A stretch of 64,000 nucleotides of DNA from Glaciihabitans tibetensis (GCF_003003265.1 NZ_PVTL01000004.1:248001-312000), one strand, 5' to 3'. Counted from the first letter of the stretch, positions 10,701 through 19,149 are shown. Numbers and translations are program-made. Notes: a model not told the origin generated them from the letters alone.

Positions 10701-11194
10701 CCTCCACCACCGGCGACGGCCTTAGCGAAGATGGGGAAGCCAATGGCTTCGGCGCCGGCGAGCAGCTCGTCGATGTCGCGGGAAGCGGGCGTGGACTTCA
10801 GTACAGGAACGCCGGCGGCGATCGCGTGCTCTTTCGCCGTTACCTTGTTGCCCGCCATCTCGAGCACCTTCTTCGGAGGGCCGATGAAGGTGATTCCCGC
10901 TTCGGCTGCGGCCTCTGCAAGTTCGGGATTCTCCGAAAGGAAGCCGTATCCGGGGTAGATCGCGTCGGCGCCGGATTGCTTGGCGACGCGAATAATCTCG
11001 GCCACGTTGAGGTACGCGCGCACCGGGTGACCTTTCTCCCCGATGAGGTACGCCTCGTCGGCTTTGAGGCGGTGCATCGAGTTGCGGTCCTCGTAGGGGA
11101 ACACCGCGACAGTGCGCGCTCCCAGCTCGTAGGCGGCGCGAAACGCCCGGATCGCGATTTCGCCTCGGTTCGCAACGAGAATCTTTTTAAACAA
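7796..11194 (-). CDS. pyc: Pyruvate carboxylase
   Basis: Biotin-dependent carboxylation of pyruvate to oxaloacetate, the main anaplerotic step. The 1132 aa single chain has all domains in order: biotin carboxylase (about 1-450, starting FKKILVANRGEIAIRAF, with the glycine-rich AVAGGGGRGMR loop), carboxyltransferase (about 530-800, with ETTMRDAHQSLLATR and DTAGGQLAT), the PYC/OADA conserved domain, and a biotinyl domain with EAMKME in which Lys1098 carries biotin. I placed the start at TTG 11194 because GGAGGG lies 7 bp upstream and the protein then begins as in the family; the longer frame to 11233 has no such support. It is divergent from a parA gene. Confidence 0.95.
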   Translation of the reverse strand: MFKKILVANRGEIAIRAFRAAYELGARTVAVFPYEDRNSMHRLKADEAYLIGEKGHPVRAYLNVAEIIRVAKQSGADAIYPGYGFLSENPELAEAAAEAGITFIGPPKKVLEMAGNKVTAKEHAIAAGVPVLKSTPASRDIDELLAGAEAIGFPIFAKAVAGGGGRGMRRVATMADLRGSLEEAMREADSAFGDPTMFLEQAVVRPRHIEVQILADTTGETVHLFERDCSVQRRHQKVVEIAPAPNLDEDTRQAMYRDAIAFAKSIGYVNAGTVEFLLDTAGERKGEHVFIEMNPRIQVEHTVTEEVTDVDLVVSQMRIAAGQSLAEMGLQQKDLRLRGAALQCRITTEDPAAGFRPDTGKITTYRSPGGAGIRLDGGTINPGAQISPHFDSMLVKMTCRGRDFAAAVTRARRGLAEFRLRGVSTNIPFLQAVLDDPEFIAGDLSTSFIDERPQLLNARQSKDRGTKVLNWLADVTVNQPNGSGAGLIDPARKLPKIDLAAPAPSGSRQRLLELGPVGFASALRAQTSLAVTETTMRDAHQSLLATRVRTRDLVAVAPYVARMTPELLSVEAWGGATYDVALRFLSEDPWERLASLREALPNINIQMLLRGRNTVGYTPYPTEVTDAFVREAAATGVDIFRIFDALNDVSQMRPAIESVLNTGSTIAEVAVCYTGDLLDPSEKLYTLDYYLRLADDIVAAGAHVLAIKDMAGLLRAEAAERLVTALRARFDLPVHVHTHDTAGGQLATLLAASRAGADAVDVASAPMAGTTSQPSISALVAALAHTERDTGLSLGAVSDLEPYWEAVRHVYKPFESGLPGPTGRVYKHEIPGGQLSNLRQQAISLGLGNQFEKVEDLYAAANRILGRPPKVTPSSKVVGDLALSLAAADADPDDFEQNPDKYDIPDSVIGFMAGELGDLPGGWPEPFRSKVLQGRQVKIGVEPLTEAQEAGLAGDTATRRSTLNRLLFAGPTASFEENREVFGDLSVVDTNDYLYGLRQGTEHEIEIEKGVSLLVGLEAISEVDEQGMRTVMTTLNGQLRPVFVRDRRISVSSTAAEKADPSKSGHVAAPFSGVVTLQVAEGATVIAGQAVASIEAMKMEAAITAPVGGTVKRLAIPATQQVEGGDLIVVIE

Positions 11195-11309
11195 TGTGGT
11201 GCCCTCCGTTGTGGCCAATATTAGGGCGGTCAAGGGTTACGGGTGGACAACATCGGTGCCGCGCCGGACCGATGAGTTTAGTTCTTTCAGACTAGTGAAG
11301 GTATCGTCG

Positions 11310-12122
11310 TTGTTCGTGCACGTACTTAGCGTCAGCTCCCTCAAGGGGGGCGTAGGGAAGACTACGGTGACGCTCGGATTAGCTTCCGCGGCCTTCGCCA
11401 AGGGATTGCGGACCCTCGTGGTCGATCTGGACCCACAATCCGATGCCTCCACCGGCATGGATATCAACGTCGCGGGTCATCTGAACATCGCCGATGTGCT
11501 TGGATCCCCCAAGGAAAAAACCGTACGGGCGGCAATTGCCCCGAGCGGCTGGACCAGGGGACGTCCGGGCAAGATCGACGTTCTGATCGGGTCGCCTTCC
11601 GCTATCAACTTCGACGGGCCGCACCCGAGCATCCGCGACATTTGGAAGCTCGAGGAGGCGCTCGCCCACGTCGAGGCGGACTACGACCTCGTGCTCATCG
11701 ACTGCGCGCCTTCCCTCAATGCGTTGACCCGCACCGCGTGGGCCGCGAGCGACCGGGTAACGGTTGTGACCGAGCCCGGGCTGTTTTCCGTCGCTGCCGC
11801 CGACCGCGCGCTGCGTGCGATCGAAGAGATCCGCCGCGGGCTCTCCCCCCGACTGCAGCCGCTTGGCATCATCGTCAACCGTGCCCGCGTGCAGTCACTC
11901 GAGCACCAGTTCCGCATCAAAGAGCTTCGGGACATGTTCGGTCCGCTCGTACTGAGCCCCCAGCTGCCGGAGCGCACCTCCCTCCAGCAGGCGCAGGGAG
12001 CGGCGAAGCCCGTTCACGTCTGGCCGGGTGAGAGCGCCCAGGAAATGGCACGCAATTTCGACCAGCTTCTCGAACGCATCATGCGCACCGCCAAGATCGG
12101 CGACTACAGCGAAGCTCGCTGA
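11310..12122 (+). CDS. ParA-family ATPase
   Basis: About 270 aa with the ParA signature [17 protein letters not shown] at the extreme N-terminus, VVDLDPQSDAS (Walker A') and VLIDCAPSLNAL (Walker B). There is no N-terminal DNA-binding extension, so it resembles short chromosomal or orphan ParA proteins. The start is either TTG 11310 (GAAGG 8 bp upstream) or GTG 11316. No parB gene and no parS-like 16-mer (TGTTTCACGTGAAACA) is visible nearby, so it is unlikely to be the chromosome partition ParA. The gene is next to the MerR/FHA/pgsA cluster, where related ParA genes are known in actinobacteria. Its role is not known. Confidence 0.8.
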   Translation: MFVHVLSVSSLKGGVGKTTVTLGLASAAFAKGLRTLVVDLDPQSDASTGMDINVAGHLNIADVLGSPKEKTVRAAIAPSGWTRGRPGKIDVLIGSPSAINFDGPHPSIRDIWKLEEALAHVEADYDLVLIDCAPSLNALTRTAWAASDRVTVVTEPGLFSVAAADRALRAIEEIRRGLSPRLQPLGIIVNRARVQSLEHQFRIKELRDMFGPLVLSPQLPERTSLQQAQGAAKPVHVWPGESAQEMARNFDQLLERIMRTAKIGDYSEAR

Positions 12123-12219
12123 GCCCGAGCAACGACGTCGCCCGCATCTGCCGCGTTACCCCGCGGATCGGCGCTGAACGAGTCCGTGCGGATAGCGCGC
12201 CCAGCCACACGGCGAGAAA

Positions 12220-12374
<155 letters not shown>

Positions 12375-12381
12375 GGGGCGA

Positions 12382-12930
12382 CTAAGACGCGCGAGTAGCG
12401 CGACGAACCGCGAGCTCGTCCGACGGGTCTTCGCCCTTGATGGAATCAAGCTCGACGAGGCTCGTCTCGACCTCGCGCAGAACCTTGCCAACGGCGATGC
12501 CGAACACGCCCTGACCGCGGCTGACCAGGTCAATGACCTCGTCGTTCGAGGTGCACAGGTACACACTGGCACCGTCGCTCATCAATGTGGTTTGGGCGAG
12601 GTCACTGATACCTGCTTCGCGAAGCTGGTTCACCGCAACCCTGATCTGCTGGAGGGAGATGCCGGTATCGAGGAGTCTCTTGACCAGCTTGAGGACGAGG
12701 ATGTCGCGGAAGCCGTACAGCCGCTGCGACCCGGAACCGGCCGCCCCGCGCACCGTCGGCTGCACGAGCTCGGTGCGCGCCCAGTAATCGAGCTGGCGAT
12801 AGCTGATGCCCGCCGCCCGCGCGGCTACAGCACCTCGGTACCCGGACGAATCATCGTGGTCCGGCATGCCGTCCGTGAAGAGAAGGCCGAGGTCGTAGCG
12901 TGACGATTCGCTACGGCTGAGTTCACTCAT
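12382..12930 (-). CDS. MerR-family transcriptional regulator (Rv1830-like)
   Basis: About 182 aa with a MerR winged-helix DNA-binding domain (AARAAGISYRQLDYWARTELVQP, then GSGSQRLYGFRDILVLKLVKRLLDTGISLQQIRVAVNQL). The C-terminal half (DGASVYLCTSNDEVIDLVSRGQGVFGIAV) matches the Rv1830-type regulators that accompany garA in actinobacteria. There is no Cys-rich metal-binding loop. The start ATG 12930 has GAAGGG upstream; an in-frame GTG at 12945 would place that ribosome site inside the gene. It lies 142 bp downstream of ftsR. Mycobacterial homologues are linked to growth and cell division; the targets here are unknown. Confidence 0.85.
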   Translation of the reverse strand: MSELSRSESSRYDLGLLFTDGMPDHDDSSGYRGAVAARAAGISYRQLDYWARTELVQPTVRGAAGSGSQRLYGFRDILVLKLVKRLLDTGISLQQIRVAVNQLREAGISDLAQTTLMSDGASVYLCTSNDEVIDLVSRGQGVFGIAVGKVLREVETSLVELDSIKGEDPSDELAVRRATRAS

Positions 12931-13072
12931 GGCATGGCCCTTCACAAGCTGGATTTATAAGCTTCACGTTTAAGTTGACACTTATGGTTCGGATAACCCC
13001 ACGCTACCGACGCAGTCGATGTGGAGCAACGACATCCGGCTCAGTGCCCCGGCGTGTCGAAACTATGTGGGC

Positions 13073-13771
13073 TTACTGTTGCAATCGCGAGAGTGCGGAG
13101 CGGATGAGGCTGCTCCGGACTATCTCGAGCTGGCCAGCGATTTCGCGCGCAAGCTCCGCCGCCTTCGCCCGGCTCGACGCATCCTTGCGTCGGGCAACCG
13201 GGATGAGCGCACTCTCAATTAGCCCGAGCTCACGCTCGGCCGCGGCCCGGAAGCCACGCAGGTGTCGCGGTTCTATGCCGGAGCGCTGCAACTCGACCAG
13301 CGAGCGCAGCACCGACAGTGCATCCTCACCGAACAGGTCGGCGGGAACGATGAGGGACGCCGAAACGGCATCGTTGAGAAGCATGCCCGTCGCGCCCGCT
13401 TCGCGAATGAGTTCTTCGCGGCCAAGTCGGCGCTCGGTAGACAGCATGGACGGCGCCTGCACAGCGCCACCGGGGAGAATTGGCTGCCGCCCGGCATCCA
13501 ACTCATCAAGATACCCACGGATCACTTTGAGGGGCAGGTAGTGGTCTCGCTGCATGGCGAGAACAAAACGCAGACGATCGAGGTCGCCCGGTGAAAACTT
13601 GCGGTAGCCCGATTCGGTACGCGCCGGCGATATCAGCTGCCGTTCCTCCAGAAACCGGAGCTTCGAGGGGGTGAGGTCAGGAAACTCGGGGTTCAGCCGA
13701 GCCAACACCTGTCCAATGCTCAGGAGCGGCGACCCTGCGGGTTCACGCGCCTGGGCCGACGACCGAACCAC
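13073..13771 (-). CDS. MerR-family regulator of cell division (FtsR/Rv1828-like)
   Basis: 232 aa. The N-terminal MerR domain starts LSIGQVLARLNPEFPDLTPSKLRFLEE and continues GYRKFSPGDLDRLRFVLAMQRDHYLPLKVIRGYLDEL, the signature of Rv1828/FtsR proteins; corynebacterial FtsR activates ftsZ. The C-terminal half is an effector-like helical domain. The GTG start at 13771 overlaps the TAG stop of the FHA gene by one base, so the two are translationally coupled. The FHA-FtsR-MerR order is the conserved garA/odhI neighbourhood. Confidence 0.87.
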   Translation of the reverse strand: MVRSSAQAREPAGSPLLSIGQVLARLNPEFPDLTPSKLRFLEERQLISPARTESGYRKFSPGDLDRLRFVLAMQRDHYLPLKVIRGYLDELDAGRQPILPGGAVQAPSMLSTERRLGREELIREAGATGMLLNDAVSASLIVPADLFGEDALSVLRSLVELQRSGIEPRHLRGFRAAAERELGLIESALIPVARRKDASSRAKAAELAREIAGQLEIVRSSLIRSALSRLQQ

Positions 13772-14286
13772 TACCGACGGGCCAGGTTAGCGAGGTCGAC
13801 GCGCGAGGCGTAAAACGTGAGACGGAACTTGCCGACCTGAACCTCGGAGCCATCGCTGAGCGCGGCGGAATCGATGCGGGAGCCGTCAAAGTAGGTGCCA
13901 TTGAGCGAACCAAGATCGCGCACCTCGAAGGTCGTGCCCGTGCGGAGAAACTCAGCGTGGCGGCGAGAGACCGTGACGTCATCGAGAAAGATATCGGCGT
14001 CGGGGTGGCGTCCGACGGTGGTCACATCTGCGTCGAGCAGAAACCGCGCACCCGCATTGGGGCCGCGACGCACAACCAGCAGCGCAGATCCGGACGGCAG
14101 TGCCGCGATTGACTCGTGCTCCCCCGTCGACACGTCGCTGTCGATGGACGCCAGCTGGGCACCAAATTCGCGAGTGAAGTTCAGCGTCGTGTCATTCTGG
14201 CTCGGCACTTTTGCGGTCGGACTGCCGCCGTCCGCGCCGTTCGCGCCGCCATTACTATCGCCACGCATATTGTCAGATTCAACCAT
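13771..14286 (-). CDS. FHA-domain protein, GarA/OdhI family
   Basis: 171 aa. A C-terminal FHA domain (about 65-165: VTTVGRHPDADIFLDDVTVSRRHAEF then GSLNGTYFDGSRI) binds phosphothreonine peptides. The N-terminal tail has the paired threonines DTT (Thr33, Thr34), the position at which PknB/PknG-type kinases phosphorylate GarA/OdhI. In this family the unphosphorylated protein inhibits 2-oxoglutarate dehydrogenase and modulates glutamate metabolism, so it couples Ser/Thr kinase signalling to carbon and nitrogen flow. The N-terminus here is longer and Gly/Asn-rich. The ATG at 14286 has GGGAGG 7 bp upstream. It is the lead of the coupled FHA-FtsR pair. Confidence 0.9.
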   Translation of the reverse strand: MVESDNMRGDSNGGANGADGGSPTAKVPSQNDTTLNFTREFGAQLASIDSDVSTGEHESIAALPSGSALLVVRRGPNAGARFLLDADVTTVGRHPDADIFLDDVTVSRRHAEFLRTGTTFEVRDLGSLNGTYFDGSRIDSAALSDGSEVQVGKFRLTFYASRVDLANLARR

Positions 14287-14297
14287 CGGAACCTCCC

Positions 14298-14909
14298 TCA
14301 GGTCTCAATCGTATCGGATTGTGACCCCGCGGCGCCCCACGGAATCCGAATCACCCGGGCCGTCTCCCGGACGTAGACAACCCCGGCCCACCAGTAGAGG
14401 AACGCGCCCCAGAGCGCGAAAGCCCAACCGAGCGGATTTGCCCACCACGCAATGGCGTCAAATGCCTGCCCCAGCATGATCAACGGAAGGGCGTAGTAGA
14501 GGCAGAATGTCGCCACCTTGCCCAGGTGATGCACGGGCAGGGGGCCGAATCCGTGGTTTGCCAGAACGATCCCGAGCACGGCGAGCAGAACGTCGCGACC
14601 GATGATCACCGCGGTGAGCCACCACGGCAGAATCTCGCGAACGGACAGGCCAATCAGGGCGGCGAAGATGAATAGCCGGTCTGCTGCGGGATCGAGCAGC
14701 TGTCCTAGCCGGGTGATCTGGTTGAATTTGCGCGCGATCACCCCGTCAAGAAAGTCGGAGACGCTCGAGAAGACCAGGACAAGCAGGGCCGCGACATCCT
14801 CCCCCGCGATCAGCAGTACCAGGAAGACCGGAACGAGGGCCAGGCGCAGAAAACTCAGGATGTTGGGCACGGTGAACACCCGCGAACTCATCGGGGTCTG
14901 CTCTGCCAC
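14298..14909 (-). CDS. CDP-alcohol phosphatidyltransferase (PgsA-like)
   Basis: An integral membrane enzyme of about 203 aa that transfers a phosphatidyl group from CDP-diacylglycerol to an alcohol, most likely glycerol 3-phosphate. The family motif DG(x)2AR(x)8G(x)3D(x)3D is complete in DGVIARKFNQITRLGQLLD followed by PAAD. Five or six hydrophobic segments are visible. The start is GTG 14909 with AGGATGGG upstream; an ATG at 14891 is possible. It sits 11 bp upstream of the FHA gene, as pgsA2 does near garA in mycobacteria. Phosphatidylglycerophosphate synthase and cardiolipin synthase cannot be told apart from sequence alone. Confidence 0.88.
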   Translation of the reverse strand: MAEQTPMSSRVFTVPNILSFLRLALVPVFLVLLIAGEDVAALLVLVFSSVSDFLDGVIARKFNQITRLGQLLDPAADRLFIFAALIGLSVREILPWWLTAVIIGRDVLLAVLGIVLANHGFGPLPVHHLGKVATFCLYYALPLIMLGQAFDAIAWWANPLGWAFALWGAFLYWWAGVVYVRETARVIRIPWGAAGSQSDTIET

Positions 14910-14950
14910 AAAAACCCATCCTATCGACCGTGTTCATCCAGGCGACGCGC

Positions 14951-15760
14951 TCAATAGATGAAGATGGCCAGCACGTCGGGATTGTGGGCGTGCACGAGAG
15001 CCAGGAAGAGGACGAAATCGAAGATCAGGTGCACGCTGACGACGTAGCTCAGCGAGCGGGTGATCCGGAAGGTGTACGCCTGAAGCAGAGCGAAAGGAAA
15101 CGTGAGTAGCGGACCCCACGAGCGGTAACCGATCTCCCACAGGAACGAACAGAAAATGACGGCCTGAAGCAGATTGGCGAGCCAGTCCGGAAAGTGGCGG
15201 CGCAGCAGAGTGAAGGTCGTGCAGACAAAGAAAAGCTCGTCCCAGATCCCGACAGCGTTGACGCCAACGAACAGTCGGAAGAACGTGTCGGGATCGTTGG
15301 GGTTCGGCCAGTTCGTGTAGACCCCGGTGCTGATGAGGTAGACCGGCAGCACGGCGTAACCGAGCAGCACCACAAAGCCGAGGTAGGCAAACTCTCGTCG
15401 GGTCCAGCGCACCCCGGTGTTGACGGGAAAGCGGATGACCCGCTCGCGGTACACGAACCGGGACACGACATACGGCACCACCACCGCGAGAGTGAGAACG
15501 GTCCCCATGGCGGCCATGTGGCCGAGGCTCAGGTCAGCGTTCAGTGGCACCGAACTCACGATCACCACTCCCGCCCCGATCAGGGCGAGGTCCCGCATCA
15601 ATGGTCGGTCGATGATGGCTGCCGAGGCGAGACTGGCCACCACGACGAGGTACCCGGGCACCGCGGCATCCACCACAAAAAGGAGTATCCCGGACGCGGA
15701 CATGAGGGCGGCGGGGAGCAGTTTCCAGGTCACCGCACCAGCTTGCCCAACTGAGGTCAC
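14951..15760 (-). CDS. CPBP-like intramembrane protein
   Basis: About 269 aa with seven or eight hydrophobic segments. The C-terminal half (VNAVGIWDELFFVCTTFTLLRR, then FLWEIGYRSWG, then SVHLIFDFVLF) resembles CPBP/CAAX-type intramembrane proteases. The first motif reads DE without the usual EExxxR arginine, so catalytic activity is uncertain; the third motif HxxxD is kept. The start GTG 15760 is chosen because upstream residues overlap the divergent S4 gene and lack hydrophobic character. Function unknown; bacteriocin self-immunity and protein processing are known roles of CPBP relatives. Confidence 0.65.
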   Translation of the reverse strand: MTSVGQAGAVTWKLLPAALMSASGILLFVVDAAVPGYLVVVASLASAAIIDRPLMRDLALIGAGVVIVSSVPLNADLSLGHMAAMGTVLTLAVVVPYVVSRFVYRERVIRFPVNTGVRWTRREFAYLGFVVLLGYAVLPVYLISTGVYTNWPNPNDPDTFFRLFVGVNAVGIWDELFFVCTTFTLLRRHFPDWLANLLQAVIFCSFLWEIGYRSWGPLLTFPFALLQAYTFRITRSLSYVVSVHLIFDFVLFLALVHAHNPDVLAIFIY

Positions 15761-15812
15761 CGCCTCAAGTCGGTGTTCGGGCGCCGAGGCCGTGCGGCGG
15801 GCATAGAGTCGG

Positions 15813-16193
15813 ATGATGGACGAAACATCCGCCCGCGTGGACAGCTGGGTCTGGGCCGTGCGCCTGATCAAGTCGCGCTCGCTGGCGACCGCCGCATGCC
15901 GGGCCGGCCACGTGCGGGTCAACGGCGAGAAAGTGAAGGCCGCCCAGCCCGTTCGGGTGGGAGACGAGGTGCGCGTGCGCGAGGCGGGCTTCGATCGGAT
16001 CGTGACGGTCAAGCGCATCCTGGTGAAGCGGGTGGGCGCGCCCGTCGCCGCCGAGAGCTACACCGACAACACGCCGCCTCCACCACCCCGTGAGGAGGTC
16101 GCGCTCGCCCCGATGCGCGACCGCGGGGCAGGCCGTCCGACCAAACGCGAGCGACGCGACCTCGAGAAGCTCCGCGGACGCGACGAGGCGTGA
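15813..16193 (+). CDS. S4-domain RNA-binding protein (Hsp15/HslR-like)
   Basis: 126 aa. The N-terminal S4 domain reads RVDSWVWAVRLIKSRSLATAACRAGHVRVNGEKVK and continues VRVGDEV, the hallmark of Hsp15-type proteins. E. coli Hsp15 binds 50S subunits carrying stalled peptidyl-tRNA and helps recycle them. The C-terminus is basic (GRPTKRERRDLEKLRGRDEA), as in other family members. The ATG at 15813 is followed immediately by a second ATG; either could be used. It is divergent from the CPBP-like gene, with the promoters in a 52-bp gap. Confidence 0.85.
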   Translation: MMDETSARVDSWVWAVRLIKSRSLATAACRAGHVRVNGEKVKAAQPVRVGDEVRVREAGFDRIVTVKRILVKRVGAPVAAESYTDNTPPPPPREEVALAPMRDRGAGRPTKRERRDLEKLRGRDEA

Positions 16194-16212
16194 CGTAGCC
16201 CGCGCTCGGGAG

Positions 16213-17214
16213 TCAGGCCGTCCAGGCAGCGATCTCCGCCAGCAGTGTCGCTTTGGCGTCCGCGCCGAGAAAAGACGCCTCGACCGAGAAGGCTGCGACG
16301 GCTCGGAGCTGTTCCGCGTCCAAGTCGAGCGCGCGGGCCACGGCGCTGTAGTTGTCGTCGATGTAGCCACCGAAATACGCGGGGTCGTCAGAGTTCACCG
16401 TGACCACCAATCCGGCCTCCAGCATGGCGGGCAGTGCATGATCGTCGAGCGACGCAACACCGCCGAGCCGCACATTCGAGAGCGGGCATACCGTGAGCGG
16501 GATTCGGTCCCGGCGGAGTCGTTCGACCAGCAGCGGATCCTCAAGACTCCGCACCCCGTGGTCGATCCGCTCGACCTTGAGCAGGTCCAGCGCCTCCCAC
16601 ACATACTCGGGCGGGCCCTCTTCACCCGCGTGGGCAACCACGTGGAGTCCGAGTTCGCGGGCACGGGAGAAGACCGCCTCGAACAGGCTCGGCGGATATC
16701 CCACCTCCGCCGAGTCCAGGCCCACGCCGAGGAGGTCGGCGCTGCGCGCGGCGACAGACTCGAGGGTTGCCATCGCGTCTGCGACCGGCTGGTCACGCAG
16801 GAAGCACAGGATCAGGCCGCCGGTGATGCCGTTCTCTGATCGGGCCGTAGCAAGGGCGCGCAGCAGGCCGTCGATCACGGTGTCGATTGCGATGCCCCGG
16901 GTGGTGTGGGCCTGCGGGTCGAAGAACAGCTCGGCATGACGCACCCCCTGCTCGGCGGCGCGTCGAAGGTAGGCGCCGGCGAGCTCCGCGAAGTCGTCTT
17001 CTGTCTGCAGCACGGCCATGCCGGCGTAGTAGAGGTCGAGGAAGGATTGCAGGTCGGTGAAGGAGTACAGTCCGCGCAACTCCTCGACAGAGGACCACGG
17101 CAGGGCGATGCCGTTCTTCTCCGCGAGAGCGAACACCATCTCGGGCTCGAGCGTGCCTTCGATGTGCAGGTGCAGCTCCGCCTTGGGCAGAGAACGGGTT
17201 GATATGTGCGTCAC
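16213..17214 (-). CDS. add: Adenosine deaminase
   Basis: Hydrolyses adenosine to inosine in purine salvage. The 333 aa protein shows the metal-binding HLHIEGT (residues 16-22), the AHAGEEGPP segment with the catalytic Glu region and zinc His, RIDHGVRSL, and the SDDPAYFGG motif with the Asp metal ligand. GTG 17214 has GGGAG 7 bp upstream. It converges on the S4 gene and is divergent from fadD at 17393. Adenine deaminase is a related alternative, but the motifs fit adenosine deaminase. Confidence 0.9.
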   Translation of the reverse strand: MTHISTRSLPKAELHLHIEGTLEPEMVFALAEKNGIALPWSSVEELRGLYSFTDLQSFLDLYYAGMAVLQTEDDFAELAGAYLRRAAEQGVRHAELFFDPQAHTTRGIAIDTVIDGLLRALATARSENGITGGLILCFLRDQPVADAMATLESVAARSADLLGVGLDSAEVGYPPSLFEAVFSRARELGLHVVAHAGEEGPPEYVWEALDLLKVERIDHGVRSLEDPLLVERLRRDRIPLTVCPLSNVRLGGVASLDDHALPAMLEAGLVVTVNSDDPAYFGGYIDDNYSAVARALDLDAEQLRAVAAFSVEASFLGADAKATLLAEIAAWTA

Positions 17215-17392
17215 AGTGGACTCCCTTCGGTACTTGCACCCTATCTGCAGGCGAGGGATTGTCGGGACCGCGTGCCGCGCGGCTAGGCTCGCTCATGGGC
17301 ACGTCGGATTGCCCCGCCGTGCCTGCGCCACGGCGCACGGCGAACCACATGGTTCGTACCCGATACTTGTGTCTCAAAGCCGAGAGGATCGC

Positions 17393-19093
17393 ATGACGCG
17401 TTACGACCAGAAACCATGGCTCACCTCGTACGCAGAGGGGGTGCCCCATGAAATCGAAACCCCGACTGAGTCTCTCGTCGACATGATGGATGCCTCTATC
17501 AAGCAGTTCCGCAAACACGTTGCGCTGGAGTTCTTTGGTGCTGAGACGAGCTACGCCGAACTCGGTGACCAGATTGCGCGCGCGGCCGAGGGGCTTCGGC
17601 GCCTGGGGGTGAAGAAGGGCGACCGGGTCGCCCTGGTGCTTCCCAACTGTCCGCAGCACGTGGTCGCTTTCTACGCGGCCTTGCGTCTGGGTGCCATCGT
17701 CATCGAGCACAACCCGCTCTACACCGCGCGGGAGCTGCGCCACCAGTTCGAGGATCACGGCGCCAAGGTCGCCATCGTCTGGGACAAGGTCTACGACACC
17801 GTGGCTGACTTCCCGTCGGACATCCGCCAGGACCGCCTCATCTCGGTCGACATGACCGATGCCTTTCCGCTCGCCAAGCGACTCGCCCTTCGGCTTCCGA
17901 TCCCCGCGGTCAAGAAGAAGCGCGCTCTGCTCACCGAGAAACCGGCGGCGCGGCGCGTATTCGCCTGGGACAAGCTGCTGGGAACCCGCCGCATCTCGGC
18001 GCGGCACCCCCGACCGTCCGTGGACGATATCGCCCTGCTGCAGTACACGAGCGGCACCACCGGCACTCCGAAGGGTGCGATCCTCACCCACAGCAACCTG
18101 CGCGCGAACGCTGCCCAGGGACGCGCCTGGGTTCCGGGGCTCCGCCTCGGCAAGGAAGCCTTCTACGGGGTGCTGCCGCTGTTCCACGCCTACGGCATGA
18201 CCCTGTGCCTCACCTTCGCGATGAGCATCGGTGCGCGTCTCGTGCTCTTCCCGAAGTTCGACATCGATCTGGTGCTCGGTGCGGTCAAGCACACTCCGCC
18301 CACGTTCCTGCCCGCGGTACCCCCGATCTACGAGGCGCTGGCACGCGCGTCGGAGCGGCGCGGCGTTGACCTGTCCAGCCTCCGGTTCGCCATCTCGGGT
18401 GCAATGAGCCTGCCGGTCGCGACCGTGGAACGCTGGGAGGAGCAGACGGGCGGATTGCTGGTCGAGGGTTATGGAATGACCGAGTCATCCCCCGTCGCCC
18501 TGGGAAATCCCATCGGACCAACCAGACGGCCTGGCACGGTGGGCGTGCCGTTCCCCAGCACGGAGATCAGGGTCGTCGACCCCGCCGACCCGTTCGTCGA
18601 CCGCCCGGACGGCGAACCGGGCGAGCTGCTCATTCGTGGGCCCCAGGTTTTCCGGGGCTACTGGCGGCGCGCGACGGAGACGGCGGCGACGCTGCTTCCC
18701 GGCGGATGGCTTCGCACGGGCGACATCGTGACCGTGACCCCCGACGGCTTTGTCACCGTGATCGACCGCATCAAGGAAATCATCATCACGGGTGGGTTCA
18801 ACGTGTCACCGTCCGAGGTCGAGGACACGCTGCTCGCCCACCCCGACGTGGAGGGCGCCGCGGTTGTGGGCCTCCCCCGCGACGGCGGCGACGAGGAAGT
18901 CTGCGCCGCGGTCGTTCTGCACTCAGGCTCGACGTTCAACTCCGATGCGCTGCGCGATTTCTGCCGCAGCCATCTGACGGCGTACAAGGTACCGCGCCGC
19001 ATAATCGAGGTGGATGAATTGCCGCGGTCACTGATCGGAAAGGTGCTGCGCCGCGACGTCCGCGACACCATGCTGCGACACAAAAACGGCTAA
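17393..19093 (+). CDS. Long-chain fatty-acid-CoA ligase (FadD)
   Basis: A 566 aa AMP-forming acyl-CoA synthetase. Motifs: YTSGTTGTPKGAILTH (ATP/AMP site), EGYGMTESSPVALGNP, WLRTGDIVTVTPDGF and IDRIKEIIITGGFNVSPSEVE, with the catalytic Lys in PRSLIGKVLRRD near the C-terminus. The ATG at 17393 has AGAGGA 6 bp upstream and is the first position with family similarity. It is closely similar along its length to the gene at 61284-62972 (for example LPNCPQHVVAFYAALR is shared), so the two are paralogues. It activates fatty acids for degradation or lipid synthesis; chain-length preference is unknown. Confidence 0.92.
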   Translation: MTRYDQKPWLTSYAEGVPHEIETPTESLVDMMDASIKQFRKHVALEFFGAETSYAELGDQIARAAEGLRRLGVKKGDRVALVLPNCPQHVVAFYAALRLGAIVIEHNPLYTARELRHQFEDHGAKVAIVWDKVYDTVADFPSDIRQDRLISVDMTDAFPLAKRLALRLPIPAVKKKRALLTEKPAARRVFAWDKLLGTRRISARHPRPSVDDIALLQYTSGTTGTPKGAILTHSNLRANAAQGRAWVPGLRLGKEAFYGVLPLFHAYGMTLCLTFAMSIGARLVLFPKFDIDLVLGAVKHTPPTFLPAVPPIYEALARASERRGVDLSSLRFAISGAMSLPVATVERWEEQTGGLLVEGYGMTESSPVALGNPIGPTRRPGTVGVPFPSTEIRVVDPADPFVDRPDGEPGELLIRGPQVFRGYWRRATETAATLLPGGWLRTGDIVTVTPDGFVTVIDRIKEIIITGGFNVSPSEVEDTLLAHPDVEGAAVVGLPRDGGDEEVCAAVVLHSGSTFNSDALRDFCRSHLTAYKVPRRIIEVDELPRSLIGKVLRRDVRDTMLRHKNG

Positions 19094-19102
19094 GCCCACC
19101 GC

Positions 19103-19149
19103 CGACGGCGCTCCACCACCCCCACTTCGGGGGCGGCGGGGCGCCGTCG
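19103..19149 (+). terminator. Intrinsic terminator after fadD
   Basis: A two-part hairpin: outer arms CGACGGCGC (19103-19111) and GCGCCGTCG (19141-19149), with a second inner CCCCC/GGGGG stem around CACTTCG. It lies 10 bp after the stop codon. Confidence 0.85.

Noticed and set aside
11195..12122. parS site and a parAB partition locus
   Set aside because: No parB gene and no TGTTTCACGTGAAACA-like 16-mer near the parA gene.
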